DNA of 64,000 nucleotides from Oleomonas cavernae (GTDB lineage: Bacteria; Pseudomonadota; Alphaproteobacteria; Zavarziniales; Zavarziniaceae), in assembly GCF_003590945.1 (NCBI RefSeq), contig NZ_QYUK01000011.1, positions 3,318,909 to 3,382,908 on the forward strand, in the 5' to 3' direction. Below are positions 36,451 through 49,000 of the stretch, in pieces; within the stretch, counting starts at the first letter, position 1, and every line of letters starts with the position of its first letter. A program made the translations under genes and the position numbers. The notes under the pieces are model-generated. The model saw only the letters and a program-made list of their open reading frames with translations. It searched no databases and was not told the DNA's origin.

Positions 36451-37620
36451 TTATGCCACGCACACCCGGTCGGCCAGGCGGCGCAGGAAGGTCGTGCAGG
36501 CTTCCAGTTGCTCGATGCTCACGAACTCGTTGGGGCGGTGGGCCTGGAGGATGTCGCCGGGGCCGCAGACGACGGTCGGGATGCCGTGAACCTGGAAGAT
36601 GCCGGCTTCCGTCGCATAGGAGACGGCTTGCGTCTCGTTGCTGCCGGCCAGGGCCTTGGCCAGGGTCTCGGCCAAGGAGCCGGGATCGGGCTTCAGCGCC
36701 GGGGTAACCGAGCGCGGCACGGTGGTGATGGCGGCGATGCCGGGCGCCTTCTCCTCCAGCGCCGGCAGCACCCGCCTGGTCACATGATCCTCGAAGCGGC
36801 GGATCGGCGCCTCGGCATCGGTGCCGGGCAGCGAGCGGTATTCCCAGGCGAAGCGGCAATGGCGCGGGATGATGTTCACCGCCGTGCCGCCCTCGATCGT
36901 GCCGACCGACAAGGTGGTATAGGGCGGGGTGAAGCGCCCGGTGGCATCGCCCTGGGCCTTCAGGTCCTCGCCCATCTGGCCTAAGAAATTGATCAGCTCG
37001 GCCGCGACCATCACCGCGTTCACGCCGATCTGGGTCTGGCTGGAATGGGCCTCGAGCCCGGTCACCGTGGTGACGTAGGAGCGGATGCCCTTGTGGGTGT
37101 CGACCACGCCCATCATGGTCGGCTCGCCCACCAGGCACAGGCGGGGCTTGGGGTGATGCTCGATGATATGGGCGATCAGGCTGTGAACGCCCAGGCACCC
37201 CACTTCCTCGTCATAGGAGAAGGCGAGGTGGACGGGTTCCTTCAGGCCGCGTTCCAGCAACTCCGGCACCAGGGCCAGCGAGCAGGCGACGAAACCCTTC
37301 ATATCGCATGAACCGCGGCCATAGAGGCGGTTGTGGCGCTCGGTCAGGGTCCAGGGATCGGTTTCCCAATCCTGGTCGTCGACCGGGACCACGTCGGTGT
37401 GGCCCGACAGCACGATGCCGCCTGCCTCGCGCGGGCCCAGCGTCGCATAGAGATTGGCCTTGGCGCCGCCGTGGTCGAACACCAGCTCGCTCTTAACACC
37501 GTGGCCGTCGAGGTAGCCGCGGACGAAATCGATCAGGTCGAGGTTGGAATTGCGGCTGGTCGTATCGAAGGCCACGAGCTTGCGCAGCATCTGGGTCGCA
37601 TCGATCTTTTCACCAGCCAT
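36451..37620 (-). CDS. argE: Acetylornithine deacetylase
   Basis: M20 metallopeptidase (389 residues) releasing ornithine from N-acetylornithine in arginine synthesis. Metal and catalytic motifs are VLSGHTDVVPVDDQDW, RGSCDMKGFVACSLAL, FSYDEEVGCLGVHSLI and GEPTMMGVV. The C-terminus has PTVVCGPGDILQAHRPNEFVS. I chose the ATG at 37620 for its spacing from GGAG; another ATG lies one codon upstream. ArgE is preferred over DapE because of the GPGDILQAHRPNE motif. It follows folE on the same strand beyond a terminator. Confidence 0.9.
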   Translation of the reverse strand: MAGEKIDATQMLRKLVAFDTTSRNSNLDLIDFVRGYLDGHGVKSELVFDHGGAKANLYATLGPREAGGIVLSGHTDVVPVDDQDWETDPWTLTERHNRLYGRGSCDMKGFVACSLALVPELLERGLKEPVHLAFSYDEEVGCLGVHSLIAHIIEHHPKPRLCLVGEPTMMGVVDTHKGIRSYVTTVTGLEAHSSQTQIGVNAVMVAAELINFLGQMGEDLKAQGDATGRFTPPYTTLSVGTIEGGTAVNIIPRHCRFAWEYRSLPGTDAEAPIRRFEDHVTRRVLPALEEKAPGIAAITTVPRSVTPALKPDPGSLAETLAKALAGSNETQAVSYATEAGIFQVHGIPTVVCGPGDILQAHRPNEFVSIEQLEACTTFLRRLADRVCVA

Positions 37621-37630
37621 CATGCTCTCC

Positions 37631-37666
37631 AAAAACCAACCGCCCGCCCCCGACCGGGGCGGGCGG
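37631..37666 (-). terminator. Rho-independent terminator after folE
   Basis: On the minus strand an 11-bp stem (CCGCCCGCCCC/GGGGCGGGCGG) is followed by TTGGTTTTTGG. It lies between the folE stop and the argE start and closely precedes the argE ribosome site. Confidence 0.75.
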
Positions 37667-37683
37667 CTGTACCATAGCAGAAA

Positions 37684-38370
37684 TCACACGCCGAAGCTGG
37701 ACGACGGGTTGCCCACGATCGTCAGGAATTCCCGGCGGGTCAGCGGGTCGTGGCGGAAGGCGCCCAGCATGCGCGAGGTGACCAGGGCGACGCCCGGCTT
37801 GTGCACGCCGCGCGTGGTCATGCACTGGTGCGCCGCCTCGATGATCACGGCGACGCCGCGCGGCTGCAGCACTTCCTCGATCGAATTGGCGATCTGCGCG
37901 GTCAGCTTCTCCTGCACCTGGAAGCGCTTGGCATAGGCATCGACGACACGGGCCAGCTTGGAGATGCCCACCACCCGGGTCGACGGCAGGTAGCCGACAT
38001 GGGCCTTGCCGATGATCGGCACCATGTGATGTTCGCAGTAGCTCTCCAGCCTTATGTCCTTGAGCACGATCATCTCGTCGTAGCCGTCGACCTCCTCGAA
38101 GGTGCGGTTCAGCATTTCGACGGGATCGGCATCATAGCCGGCGAAGAATTCCTCGTAGGAGCGCACGACGCGGCCGGGCGTGTCGGCCAGGCCCTCGCGA
38201 TCGGGATCGTCGCCCGCCCACAGCAGGAGGGTGCGCACGGCGGCCTCGGCCTCCTCGCGCGTCGGCTTGTCGGTGCGGGCGCTGCCCAGGACCAGGTTGC
38301 CGCTTTCGCGGCCGCGGGCGGGGCGGGCGGGCTTGCCGGCCAGCTTCATGGTGGTGGGGGTGACAGGCAT
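37684..38370 (-). CDS. folE: GTP cyclohydrolase I
   Basis: First enzyme of folate/pterin synthesis (228 residues). Motifs are [17 protein letters not shown], the zinc-binding [44 protein letters not shown], and [21 protein letters not shown]. The ATG at 38370 ([15 protein letters not shown]) leaves about 35 low-complexity residues before the conserved core. The longer reading is weaker. Codons ATA and AGG adjoin at about 38049-38054, unusual here. Confidence 0.94.
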   Translation of the reverse strand: MPVTPTTMKLAGKPARPARGRESGNLVLGSARTDKPTREEAEAAVRTLLLWAGDDPDREGLADTPGRVVRSYEEFFAGYDADPVEMLNRTFEEVDGYDEMIVLKDIRLESYCEHHMVPIIGKAHVGYLPSTRVVGISKLARVVDAYAKRFQVQEKLTAQIANSIEEVLQPRGVAVIIEAAHQCMTTRGVHKPGVALVTSRMLGAFRHDPLTRREFLTIVGNPSSSFGV

Positions 38371-38390
38371 GTTCCACTTCCCTTTCGTTC

Positions 38391-38406
38391 GGGGGGATAT
38401 CCCCCC
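38391..38406. other. 16-base perfect palindrome
   Basis: GGGGGGATATCCCCCC between apaG and folE, followed by a GGGGCATGGCCCC hairpin near the apaG stop (about 38444-38457). Possibly a terminator for apaG, but there is no T-tract. Confidence 0.4.
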
Positions 38407-38463
38407 GTGTTTCCGGGCCCCAATCACTTGCCGGCCGGTTGATGGGGGCATGGCCCCTTAAGG

Positions 38464-38856
38464 TCAGTTCAGGCGCACCGGCTGGTGCGGGCTGTCGAGC
38501 GAGAACGGCGGGATTTCCACATCGAAGGATTCGCCCGCCTGGGTCTCCATCCGGTAGGTGCCGAGCATGATGCCGGACGGTGTCGGCAGCGGCGTGCCGG
38601 AGGTGTATTCGAAGCGCTCGCCCGGGCGCAGCACCGGCTGCTCGCCGACGACGCCGGGCCCGCGCACTTCCTGCACCCGGCCGAAACCGTCGGTAATGCG
38701 CCAATAGCGATCGCGCAATTGCACCGTCTCGCCGCCCTGGTTCTCGATCCGCACCCGGTAGGCCCAGACATAGTAATTCTCGTCCGGCGAGGACTGGTCC
38801 TCGAGGAAGGTCGGCTTGACCGTGACGCGGATGGCGCGGGTGATCTTGTCGTACAT
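38464..38856 (-). CDS. apaG: Co2+/Mg2+ efflux protein ApaG
   Basis: 130-residue ApaG domain protein with a fibronectin-III-like fold: [61 protein letters not shown], and [10 protein letters not shown]. Its length and motif order match the family. Its role (divalent metal resistance, Ap4A metabolism) is known only loosely. The start ATG follows a stretch with few features. It lies upstream of folE on the same strand. Confidence 0.93.
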   Translation of the reverse strand: MYDKITRAIRVTVKPTFLEDQSSPDENYYVWAYRVRIENQGGETVQLRDRYWRITDGFGRVQEVRGPGVVGEQPVLRPGERFEYTSGTPLPTPSGIMLGTYRMETQAGESFDVEIPPFSLDSPHQPVRLN

Positions 38857-38957
38857 GCCCTCATCATATCGTAAGCATCACGGGGATTGTCCAGCCCGAC
38901 GCCGGAAACACAGTATTTACCGGGTTGCATGGGGGAAAGCGGGGCCTATTTCTGCCC

Positions 38958-38985
38958 TCATTCCGGCGAAAGCCGGGATCCACTG
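38958..38985. repeat. Family B half element
   Basis: A single arm, CTCATTCCGGCGAAAGCCGGGATCC..., in the 153-base region upstream of apaG and downstream of lepA. It forms only the small CCGGC-GAAA-GCCGG hairpin. Confidence 0.75.
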
Positions 38986-39009
38986 ACGTGGGCTACGGCT
39001 GGACCGACC

Positions 39010-40811
39010 TCAATTGTCATCCATCTTCAGTGCCGCGATGAACGCTTCCTGCGGGATCTCGACGTTGCCGACCGAGCGCATGCGCTTCTTGCCGGCCTTC
39101 TGCTTGTCGAGCAGCTTGCGCTTGCGGGACACGTCGCCGCCATAGCACTTGGCCAGCACGTCCTTGCGCATCGCCTTCACCGTCTCGCGGGCAATCACCT
39201 TGCCGCCGATCGCCGCCTGGATGGCGATCTGGAACAGTTGCCGGGGGATCAGGTCCTTCAGGCGTTCGCACAATTGGCGGCCGCGCGCCTCGGCCCTTGT
39301 GCGGTGGACGATCATGGCCAGCGCGTCGACCGGCTCCTGGTTGACCAGGATCGACATCTTCACCAGGTCGTCCTCGGCGTAACCGTCCAGGTGATAGTCG
39401 AACGAGGCATAGCCGCGCGAGACCGACTTCAGCCGGTCGTAGAAGTCGAACACCACCTCGTTCAGGGGCAGGCGGTAGACCGCCATCGCCCTTGTGCCGG
39501 CATAGGTCAGTTCCACCTGCTGGCCGCGCCGGTCCTGGCACAGTTTCAGGATATCGCCGAGGTAGGTGTCGGGGACGAAGATCGTCGCCTTGATCCAGGG
39601 CTCCTCGATGCGGGCGATCTTCACCGGGTCGGGCATGTCGGCGGGATTGTGCATTTCCAGCATCGTCCCGTCGGTCATGTGCATGTGATAGACCACGCTG
39701 GGCGCGGTAGTGATCAGGTCGAGGTTGAATTCCCGCTCCAGCCGCTCCTGCACGATTTCCAGGTGCAGCAACCCCAGGAAGCCACAGCGGAAGCCCAGGC
39801 CCAGCGCGGCCGAGCTTTCCATCTCGAACTGGAAACTCGAATCGTTCAGGCGCAGCTTGGCCAGGCTGTCACGCAGGTTGTCGAACTCCGCCGCATCCGA
39901 CGGAAACAGGCCGCAGAACACCACCGGCACCGAGGGCTTGAAGCCGGCCAGGGGCTCGGCGGTCGGCCGCCGCTCGTCGGTCAGCGTATCGCCGACCTTG
40001 GTATCGGCCACTTCCTTGATCGCGGCGGTGATGAAGCCCATCTCGCCGGGGCCGAGACGATCGACCGTCACCTTCTTGGGGTGAAGATACCGACACGCTC
40101 CACCAGGTGGACCTTGTTGGCGGCCATCATCTTGACCTTCTGGCCGCGGCGGATCTCGCCGTCGACCACCCGCACCAGGATTACGACGCCCAGGTAGGCG
40201 TCGTACCAGCTATCGACCAGCAGGGCCTTCAAGGGCGCATCGGCATCGCCCTGAGGGGCCGGCAGCCGCGTGACGATCGCCTCCAGCACGTCGTCGATGC
40301 CGATGCCGGACTTGGCCGAGACCAGCAGGGCCTCGGAGGCGTCGATGCCGATCACATCCTCGATCTGGGCGCGGATCCGCTCGGGCTCCGCCGCCGGCAG
40401 GTCGATCTTGTTGAGGATCGGGACGATTTCCAGGTTGGCGTCCATGGCCTGGTAGACATTGGCCAGGGTCTGCGCCTCCACCCCTTGAGAGGCGTCGACC
40501 ACCAGCAGGGCGCCCTCGCAGGCAGCCAGCGAGCGCGAAACCTCGTAAGCGAAGTCGACGTGACCGGGCGTGTCCATCAGGTTCAGGACATAGGTCTCGC
40601 CATCCTTGGCGTTGTAGGTCAGGCGCACGGTCTGGGCCTTGATGGTGATGCCGCGCTCGCGCTCGATATCCATCGAATCGAGCACCTGCTCCACCATTTC
40701 GCGGTCGGCGAGGCCCCCGCACTTCTGGATCAGGCGGTCGGCAAGGGTCGACTTGCCGTGGTCGATATGGGCCACGATCGAGAAGTTGCGGATATGCTTC
40801 AGGTCGGTCAT
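39010..40811 (-). CDS. lepA: Elongation factor 4 (LepA), frameshifted
   Basis: Translational GTPase that back-translocates ribosomes. The N-terminal G domain has [19 protein letters not shown], the switch [28 protein letters not shown] and PILNKIDLP. The C-terminal half carries [43 protein letters not shown] and the LepA-specific end [23 protein letters not shown]. The frame breaks near 40078-40081. ACCCCAAGAAGG needs one more C to give [17 protein letters not shown]. The repaired length is 600 residues, equal to the family norm, so error is likelier than a pseudogene. Confidence 0.95.
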
Positions 40812-40844
40812 CGACGGGGTCTCGTTTCACTCAACTGGCAAAAA

Positions 40845-40983
40845 CCCTCTCCGCCCTTCAGGGGGGAGAGGGTTGGGTGAGGTGGGTCGACGGCGTAGAG
40901 CGCGCCCTGCCCCGCGACCACCTCACCCTCCCGTCGCTCTGCGCCGGGTCCCCTCCCTCTCCGACGCCAAGCGGCGGAGAGGG
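40845..40983. repeat. Family A palindromic intergenic element, copy 4
   Basis: Full copy in reverse orientation between pheT and lepA, with ends CCCTCTCCGCCCTTCAGGGG and the CCGACGCCAAGCGGCGGAGAGGG side. It occupies almost the whole 179-base gap. Confidence 0.88.
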
Positions 40984-40990
40984 TCATCAA

Positions 40991-44467
<3,477 letters not shown>

Positions 44468-44517
44468 GATCAACCCCACAAACGCGCCACTCGTCCCCGG
44501 CCGGGGCGGGCGCGATG

Positions 44518-44541
44518 GCCCCGGGTAGCAAAACCCGGGGC
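44518..44541 (-). other. Hairpin between rplT and pheS
   Basis: Nine-base stem GCCCCGGGT/ACCCGGGGC in the rplT-pheS gap, with a second GC-rich hairpin (CCCCGGCCGGGG) closer to pheS. No T-tract follows on the minus strand. It could be an attenuator-like or mRNA-processing structure in the ribosomal protein/synthetase operon. Confidence 0.4.
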
Positions 44542-44567
44542 TAACGCAATCTGGCGTGGGGGAAGCC

Positions 44568-44933
44568 TTATGCCTCTACAGGCAGTGCCGCCCGCGCCTG
44601 GTCGACCAGCGCCTTGAAGGCGCCGGGCTCGCGGATGGCGATGTCGGAGAGGACCTTGCGGTCAACCTCGACGCCCGCCTTCGCGAGACCGTCGATAAAT
44701 CGGCTGTAGGTCAGGCCATGCTCGCGGACAGCGGCGTTGATGCGCTGGATCCACAGGGCACGGAAGTTGCGCTTGCGCGCGCGCCGATCGCGGTACTGAT
44801 ACTGAAGGCCCTTTTCGACCTTCTCGATCGCCACGCGGAACGAGGTATTGCCGCGACCGCGGTACCCCTTGGCAAGTTCCAGGACTTTCTTGTGACGGGC
44901 ATGGCCGGTGACGCCCCGCTTGACTCGCGACAT
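44568..44933 (-). CDS. rplT: 50S ribosomal protein L20
   Basis: 121-residue L20, an early 23S rRNA-binding assembly protein: [71 protein letters not shown]. Length and basic N-terminus are typical. It lies 14 bases after rpmI and upstream of pheS. In other bacteria L20 represses its own operon. Confidence 0.98.
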   Translation of the reverse strand: MSRVKRGVTGHARHKKVLELAKGYRGRGNTSFRVAIEKVEKGLQYQYRDRRARKRNFRALWIQRINAAVREHGLTYSRFIDGLAKAGVEVDRKVLSDIAIREPGAFKALVDQARAALPVEA

Positions 44934-44947
44934 GTGTCAGCCCTCCC

Positions 44948-45148
44948 TTACGCGTTCGGCAGGAAGTACTTCTTCACGTTGTCGCCATCCGTCTTGAACA
45001 GGATGGTCGAGCCGCGAAGATTGCGAATCTGCTTGTTGGTGCGCTTGATCATGCCATGGCGCTTGCCGGCATGGAGAGCCTTCACCTTACCGGTACCCGT
45101 GAGCGAGAAGCGTTTTTTCGCCCCGCTCTTGGTCTTCATCTTGGGCAT
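44948..45148 (-). CDS. rpmI: 50S ribosomal protein L35
   Basis: 66-residue L35: [33 protein letters not shown] and [15 protein letters not shown]. The ATG at 45148 is preferred because GGAGGT lies four bases upstream. The longer reading to 45166 lies before that ribosome site. First gene of rpmI-rplT-pheS-pheT here; infC is not directly upstream. Confidence 0.97.
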   Translation of the reverse strand: MPKMKTKSGAKKRFSLTGTGKVKALHAGKRHGMIKRTNKQIRNLRGSTILFKTDGDNVKKYFLPNA

Positions 45149-45289
45149 TTCGACCTCCTTGATCATTCAAGATCGTCAATGCGCGGCCTAGGCAGCCCTT
45201 TTCGCCCGGTCGCACGATGGAAGCGGGCCTTATAGCCGACCCGCCGATTGACCGCAAGCACAGGCTGGACAACCCTTTGGAAGGGACCC

Positions 45290-45395
45290 ATGCGCGGATG
45301 GGCAGGCCCATCGGCCTTGCGTCCGCAGGCAAGCTCAGGATGAGGCAAGTCTTTGTGGCAAAAAGACTTTCCTCATGGTGAGCCTGTCGAACCAC
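45290..45395. repeat. Family C-like inverted repeat
   Basis: Diverged relative of the element at 28282: CAAGCTCAGGATGAGGCAAG and CCTCATGGTGAGCCTGTCGA flank an AAGTCTTTGTGGCAAAAAGACTT hairpin. It lies between rpmI and the pirin gene, in the direction expected for the end of a transcript from infC or pirin. The rest of 45167-45419 shows no gene. Confidence 0.7.
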
Positions 45396-45419
45396 GCAAA
45401 TCCATCGACCCGGGCCTGG

Positions 45420-46283
45420 TCAGAACTTGCCGGCCTGGAAGTCGCGGGCGGCCTGCATGACCTCTTCGCGCGTGTTCATCACGAAGGGGCCGCCCCAGGC
45501 CACCGGCTCGCCCAGGGGCCGGCCGGCGATCAGCAGCAGGCCGGCCTCGACCGTGCCGGTGTTCTCGACGCGGACCGCGCCGCCGTCGTCGAGGATCGCG
45601 ACATTGACCGCGGCGACATCCGTGCCCTCGACCGCGACCTGGCCGTCATAGACGACCAGCAGCGCGTTGAGGTCGGGCGGGACCATTTCCTCGAGCCGGG
45701 CGCCGGGGGCCAGGCGGATATCGAAAAACCTGGCCGCGGTGGCCCCGGAATCGATCGGGCCGACGGTGCCGTGGTCGGTCGAGCCGGCGATCACCTTCAG
45801 GCTGACACCCGCCTCGCGCGCCTCGACCGGGATCTCGGCGGTGGGCAGCTCGCGATAGGCGGCCGGAGTCATCTTGTCCCGCGCGGCCAGGTTCACCCAG
45901 AGCTGGAAACCGCGCATCAGGCCGGCTTCCTGTTCCGGCATTTCGGAATGGACGATGCCGCTGCCGGCCGTCATCCACTGCACGTCGCCGGCATCGATGA
46001 CACCCGAATGATCCTTGTTGTCGCCATGGCGGATGCGCCCGGCCAGCATATAGGTGACGGTCTCGAAGCCGCGGTGAGGATGGCTGGGGAAGCCGCCGAT
46101 ATAGTCGCTCGACTGGTCGTTGTCGAAATGGTCGAGCATCAGAAATGGGTCGGCCAGTTCGATGGTCTCGTGGCCCAGCAGGCGGGTCAGGCGCACGCCG
46201 GCGCCGTCCGAGGTCGCCTGGCCGCGGATGACGCGCACCACGGCGCGCGGGCCGGTCTTCGAGGTGGTGTGGGCGAGCGACAT
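45420..46283 (-). CDS. Pirin family protein
   Basis: 287-residue bicupin. The N-terminal cupin has the metal ligands in GGFPSHPHRGFETVTYMLAGR, and DVQWMTAGSGIVHSEMPE, the pirin signature. The C-terminal cupin has DIRLAPGARLEEMVPPDLNALLVVYDG and NTREEVMQAARDFQAGKF. Some pirins are quercetin dioxygenases, others regulate enzymes by contact; function here is open. The start ATG at 46283 follows GGAG by eight bases. It interrupts the usual infC-rpmI spacing. Confidence 0.92.
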   Translation of the reverse strand: MSLAHTTSKTGPRAVVRVIRGQATSDGAGVRLTRLLGHETIELADPFLMLDHFDNDQSSDYIGGFPSHPHRGFETVTYMLAGRIRHGDNKDHSGVIDAGDVQWMTAGSGIVHSEMPEQEAGLMRGFQLWVNLAARDKMTPAAYRELPTAEIPVEAREAGVSLKVIAGSTDHGTVGPIDSGATAARFFDIRLAPGARLEEMVPPDLNALLVVYDGQVAVEGTDVAAVNVAILDDGGAVRVENTGTVEAGLLLIAGRPLGEPVAWGGPFVMNTREEVMQAARDFQAGKF

Positions 46284-46590
46284 GATCGGGTCTCCAACAG
46301 TGGGCGGCGCAACTGCCGCATCATTGGAAAACCATATGGCCCCGGTTACGGGGTTAACAATCCCGCGCCGGATAAAGAAACAGATCACGAAACGTGAATA
46401 ATAAACAATGGACGCCAGCCGGCCGGCGGCGGAGCCGGGTCGCCTTCCTCGATCCCTTCGAGGCGGCCAACCGGGCGGCGATCGACGCCGCCCTGGGCTG
46501 ACCGCCGGTTCTTGTCCTGCATCAATGCCGCAGGGCAGAATGGCGGCGATCCTGACCGGGTCCTTGGGATGCCGCTTCGAAAGGATAGTC
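46284..46590. other. Intergenic region, no gene supported
   Basis: This 307-base region holds the divergent promoters of pirin and cytochrome b561. It contains an AT-rich stretch at about 46376-46408. A 35-codon reading frame from GTG 46394 to TGA 46501 was seen but is not supported well enough to call. Confidence 0.4.
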
Positions 46591-47124
46591 ATGCGTAACG
46601 AGCACCAGCCGACGGGTTACAGCGCCGCCCAGATCCTGCTCCATTGGCTGATCGCGCTGCTGGTCCTGTTCCAGGTCTCTTTCGGGGAGGATATCGCCCC
46701 GGCCTACCGTGCGATGCGGCGGGACGAGACGGCGGGCGCCGACGACCTCTTCAATGCCGACCTGCACATCTATACGGGCCTTGCCATCCTGGCCCTGGCC
46801 TGCCTGCGGCTCGCCATCCGGCTCATCCGTGGGGCGCCTCCCGCCCCGGAGAGCGAAGGCATTCTCCTGCGCTGGGTCGCCGCGGCGGTTCACCTGGTCC
46901 TCTATGCCGTGATCTTCCTCATGCCGGTCACCGGCATCCTGGCCTGGTATCTGGGCGTGGGGCCTGCTGGCGAGATTCACGAGTTGGGCAAGGCCGTGAT
47001 CATCATCGCCCTCGCCCTTCATGTGGCAGGCGCCCTGTGGCAGCATTTCATCGCCAAGTCCGATGCCCTGGTGCGCATGCTGCGGCCGGGCACGCGGGGA
47101 GCCGGGCACACGGGAGCCGGTTGA
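46591..47124 (+). CDS. Cytochrome b561 family protein
   Basis: 177-residue four-helix membrane dihaem cytochrome. Histidines suited to haem ligation occur in YSAAQILLHWLIALLVLFQ, FNADLHIYTGLAILALACLRLAIRL, AAVHLVLYAVIFLMPVTGILAWY and ALALHVAGALWQHF. Family members carry electrons from quinol to periplasmic acceptors such as superoxide or YceI partners; no partner gene is adjacent. The ATG at 46591 follows AAGGA. Confidence 0.9.
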   Translation: MRNEHQPTGYSAAQILLHWLIALLVLFQVSFGEDIAPAYRAMRRDETAGADDLFNADLHIYTGLAILALACLRLAIRLIRGAPPAPESEGILLRWVAAAVHLVLYAVIFLMPVTGILAWYLGVGPAGEIHELGKAVIIIALALHVAGALWQHFIAKSDALVRMLRPGTRGAGHTGAG

Positions 47125-47223
47125 GGCTGTCCGGCACGGCCGCGGCCCTCCCCGACATGGGCCCCTGCCTGAAGGACGGCGGATTGTGCGCCGCCGGCCC
47201 CCGGCAGAGAGGGAGATACAGGC

Positions 47224-47763
47224 CTACTTGGGCGCCATCACCATGGTCATCTGACGCCCTTCCATCTTGGGCATCTGCTCGATCTTGGCGATTTCCTCGG
47301 TCTCGTCGCGCACGCGCAGCAGGACCTTCATGCCGAGGTCCTGGTGGGCGAGCTCGCGGCCGCGGAAGCGCAGGGTGACCTTCACCTTGTCGCCTTCTTC
47401 GAAGAACTTCCGGATCGCGCGCATTTTGACGTCGTAGTCGTGCTGGTCGATACCGGGGCGCATCTTGATCTCCTTGATCTCGATGACCTTCTGGTTCTTG
47501 CGCGCCTCGGCCGCCTTTTTCTGCGCCTCGTACTTGTACTTGCCGTAGTCGAGCAGCTTGGCCACCGGCGGATCGGCATTGGGCGAAATCTCGACGAGGT
47601 CGACGCCGGCCATCTCGGCGAGGTGCAGGGCCTCGGCGAAGGTCACGACGCCGCGATTCTCGCCGGTCTCGTCGATCAGGCGGACACGCGGCACGGTAAT
47701 CTGGTCATTGATGCGCGGGCCGCCCTTGTCGGGCACTGCTTGGGGATAGGGTGGGCGAGCTAT
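47224..47763 (-). CDS. infC: Translation initiation factor IF-3, probable AUA start
   Basis: IF-3 binds the 30S subunit and checks start-codon pairing. Motifs are [71 protein letters not shown] and LRFRGREMAHQ-like [18 protein letters not shown]. The first canonical start (GTG at 47736) gives 170 residues. The frame continues upstream as I-A-R-P-P-Y-P-Q-A to an ATA codon at 47763-47761, with GGAG seven bases before it, giving 179 residues, the usual size. IF-3 genes are known for non-canonical starts used in autoregulation. I prefer the ATA start, with moderate certainty. Confidence 0.93.
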   Translation of the reverse strand: MARPPYPQAVPDKGGPRINDQITVPRVRLIDETGENRGVVTFAEALHLAEMAGVDLVEISPNADPPVAKLLDYGKYKYEAQKKAAEARKNQKVIEIKEIKMRPGIDQHDYDVKMRAIRKFFEEGDKVKVTLRFRGRELAHQDLGMKVLLRVRDETEEIAKIEQMPKMEGRQMTMVMAPK

Positions 47764-47933
47764 GTAAGGTCTCCGTCTAGCTCCGCGGGGACCTTTACTG
47801 CCGTCTGGGCTTCAAAGCCCTGCCGCACCACAGCCTCCGCGTCTGATTGAATCGGCGCCAAGGCACAAAGGCCCCGTCACGGATTGAATTTGGACCAGCC
47901 GGCGCCTCAAATCAAGTCCCGGCCGCGCAGGGC
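47764..47933. promoter_or_regulatory. infC leader and glycan-cluster 3' region
   Basis: A 170-base gap. The minus-strand infC ribosome site GGAG is at 47771-47774. A GGGCTTTGAAGCCC hairpin lies at about 47807-47820 in the leader. No coding signal is seen. Confidence 0.5.
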
Positions 47934-48989
47934 TCACTTGTGCTTGCGCTTAGGGTGCAGCGGCGTCTCGAAGAAAAATTCCATATAGCGGTCGCAAATG
48001 ACGTCCCGGGAGAATTCCTGCGCCAGCTTTGCCGTACCCGCCGCCGCCAGCCGCGCGCCCAGGCCCGGCTCGGCCTTCAGCCGGTTGAGCGCCGCCGCGA
48101 TCACCGGGGCATCGCCGATCGGCGCCATCAGGCCGTCGGCATCATCGCTGATCAGCCAGGACGGCCCCTCGCTCGCGGTCGAGACCACCGGCTTGCCCAG
48201 GGCCCAGGCCTCCAGCACCACATTGCCCAGGGGTTCGTGGCTGGACGGGATGCAGAAGGCGTCGCAGGCCATCAGGTAAGGGTCGGGCTTGGCCGCCCAG
48301 CCGGGCATGCGGATGCGCTCGCCCAGCCCCAGGCGCTGGGCCTGGGCGACCAGGTTGGCCTGCTCCTCCCCCTCGCCCAGCAGCCACAGATAGGCGCCCT
48401 CGACCTTCGCCACCGCCTCGATCAGCGTGTCGAAGCCCTTGCGGTCGACGAAGCGGCCCATGCCCAGGACGACGAAGGCATCTTCCGGCGTGTCGAGGGC
48501 CGCGCGGCTGATCGGCCGGCAGGGCTGCGTGGTGGTGAAGTTCGAGATCACCCTGGCCCGCTCGGCCGGCCAGCCCAGGCTGGCGCAGTGCCGGGCGATG
48601 TCGGGCGTATTGCAGACCAGCCAGTCGCAATCCTCGAAATAGTCGAGCTTGATCGGGTAGTCGCCCAGCCGCGCCGCGGTCAGCAGGTTGGGATTGTCGG
48701 GGATCCAGCGGCTGGCCTGGGACATCCAGGACATCATGGCCCGGGGCTGGAATTCGCGGATCAGCTTGGCGATGCGCCGGTTGATGAAGAAGCGCGCGAG
48801 GTGCGAGCGGCTGAAGTGCATCTCGCGGATCTGCGCCACCGACGAGATCTCGTCGCGCCACTCCCGGTCGGGCCAGATGATCGCCATCTGCTCCACGCCC
48901 CGCTCGGCCAGGCCATTGACCAGGTTGACGAAGAAGCGTTCGGCGCCGCCCTTGATGCCCAGATGGATGTGGATCAGTCGCTTGGTCAT
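47934..48989 (-). CDS. Glycosyltransferase family 4 protein
   Basis: 351-residue GT-B enzyme: N-terminal LIHIHLGIKGGAERFFVNLVNGLAERG and C-terminal nucleotide-sugar site VVLGMGRFVDRKGFDTLIEAVA, LLGEGEEQANLVAQAQRLG, PGWAAKPDPYLMACDAFCIPSSHEPLGNVVLEAWALGKPVVS (E-x7-E motif). It probably adds a hexose to LPS or capsule. The C-terminus is basic (HPKRKHK). It follows the GT2 gene at 49001 by 11 bases. Confidence 0.9.
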   Translation of the reverse strand: MTKRLIHIHLGIKGGAERFFVNLVNGLAERGVEQMAIIWPDREWRDEISSVAQIREMHFSRSHLARFFINRRIAKLIREFQPRAMMSWMSQASRWIPDNPNLLTAARLGDYPIKLDYFEDCDWLVCNTPDIARHCASLGWPAERARVISNFTTTQPCRPISRAALDTPEDAFVVLGMGRFVDRKGFDTLIEAVAKVEGAYLWLLGEGEEQANLVAQAQRLGLGERIRMPGWAAKPDPYLMACDAFCIPSSHEPLGNVVLEAWALGKPVVSTASEGPSWLISDDADGLMAPIGDAPVIAAALNRLKAEPGLGARLAAAGTAKLAQEFSRDVICDRYMEFFFETPLHPKRKHK

Positions 48990-49000
48990 GGCTCTCGCGG

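Noticed and set aside
46394-46501. 35-codon frame from GTG ending VAFLDPFEAANRAAIDAALG
   Set aside because: The peptide looks protein-like but has no clear ribosome site and no family I recognise. It could be a gene remnant; support is too weak to annotate.
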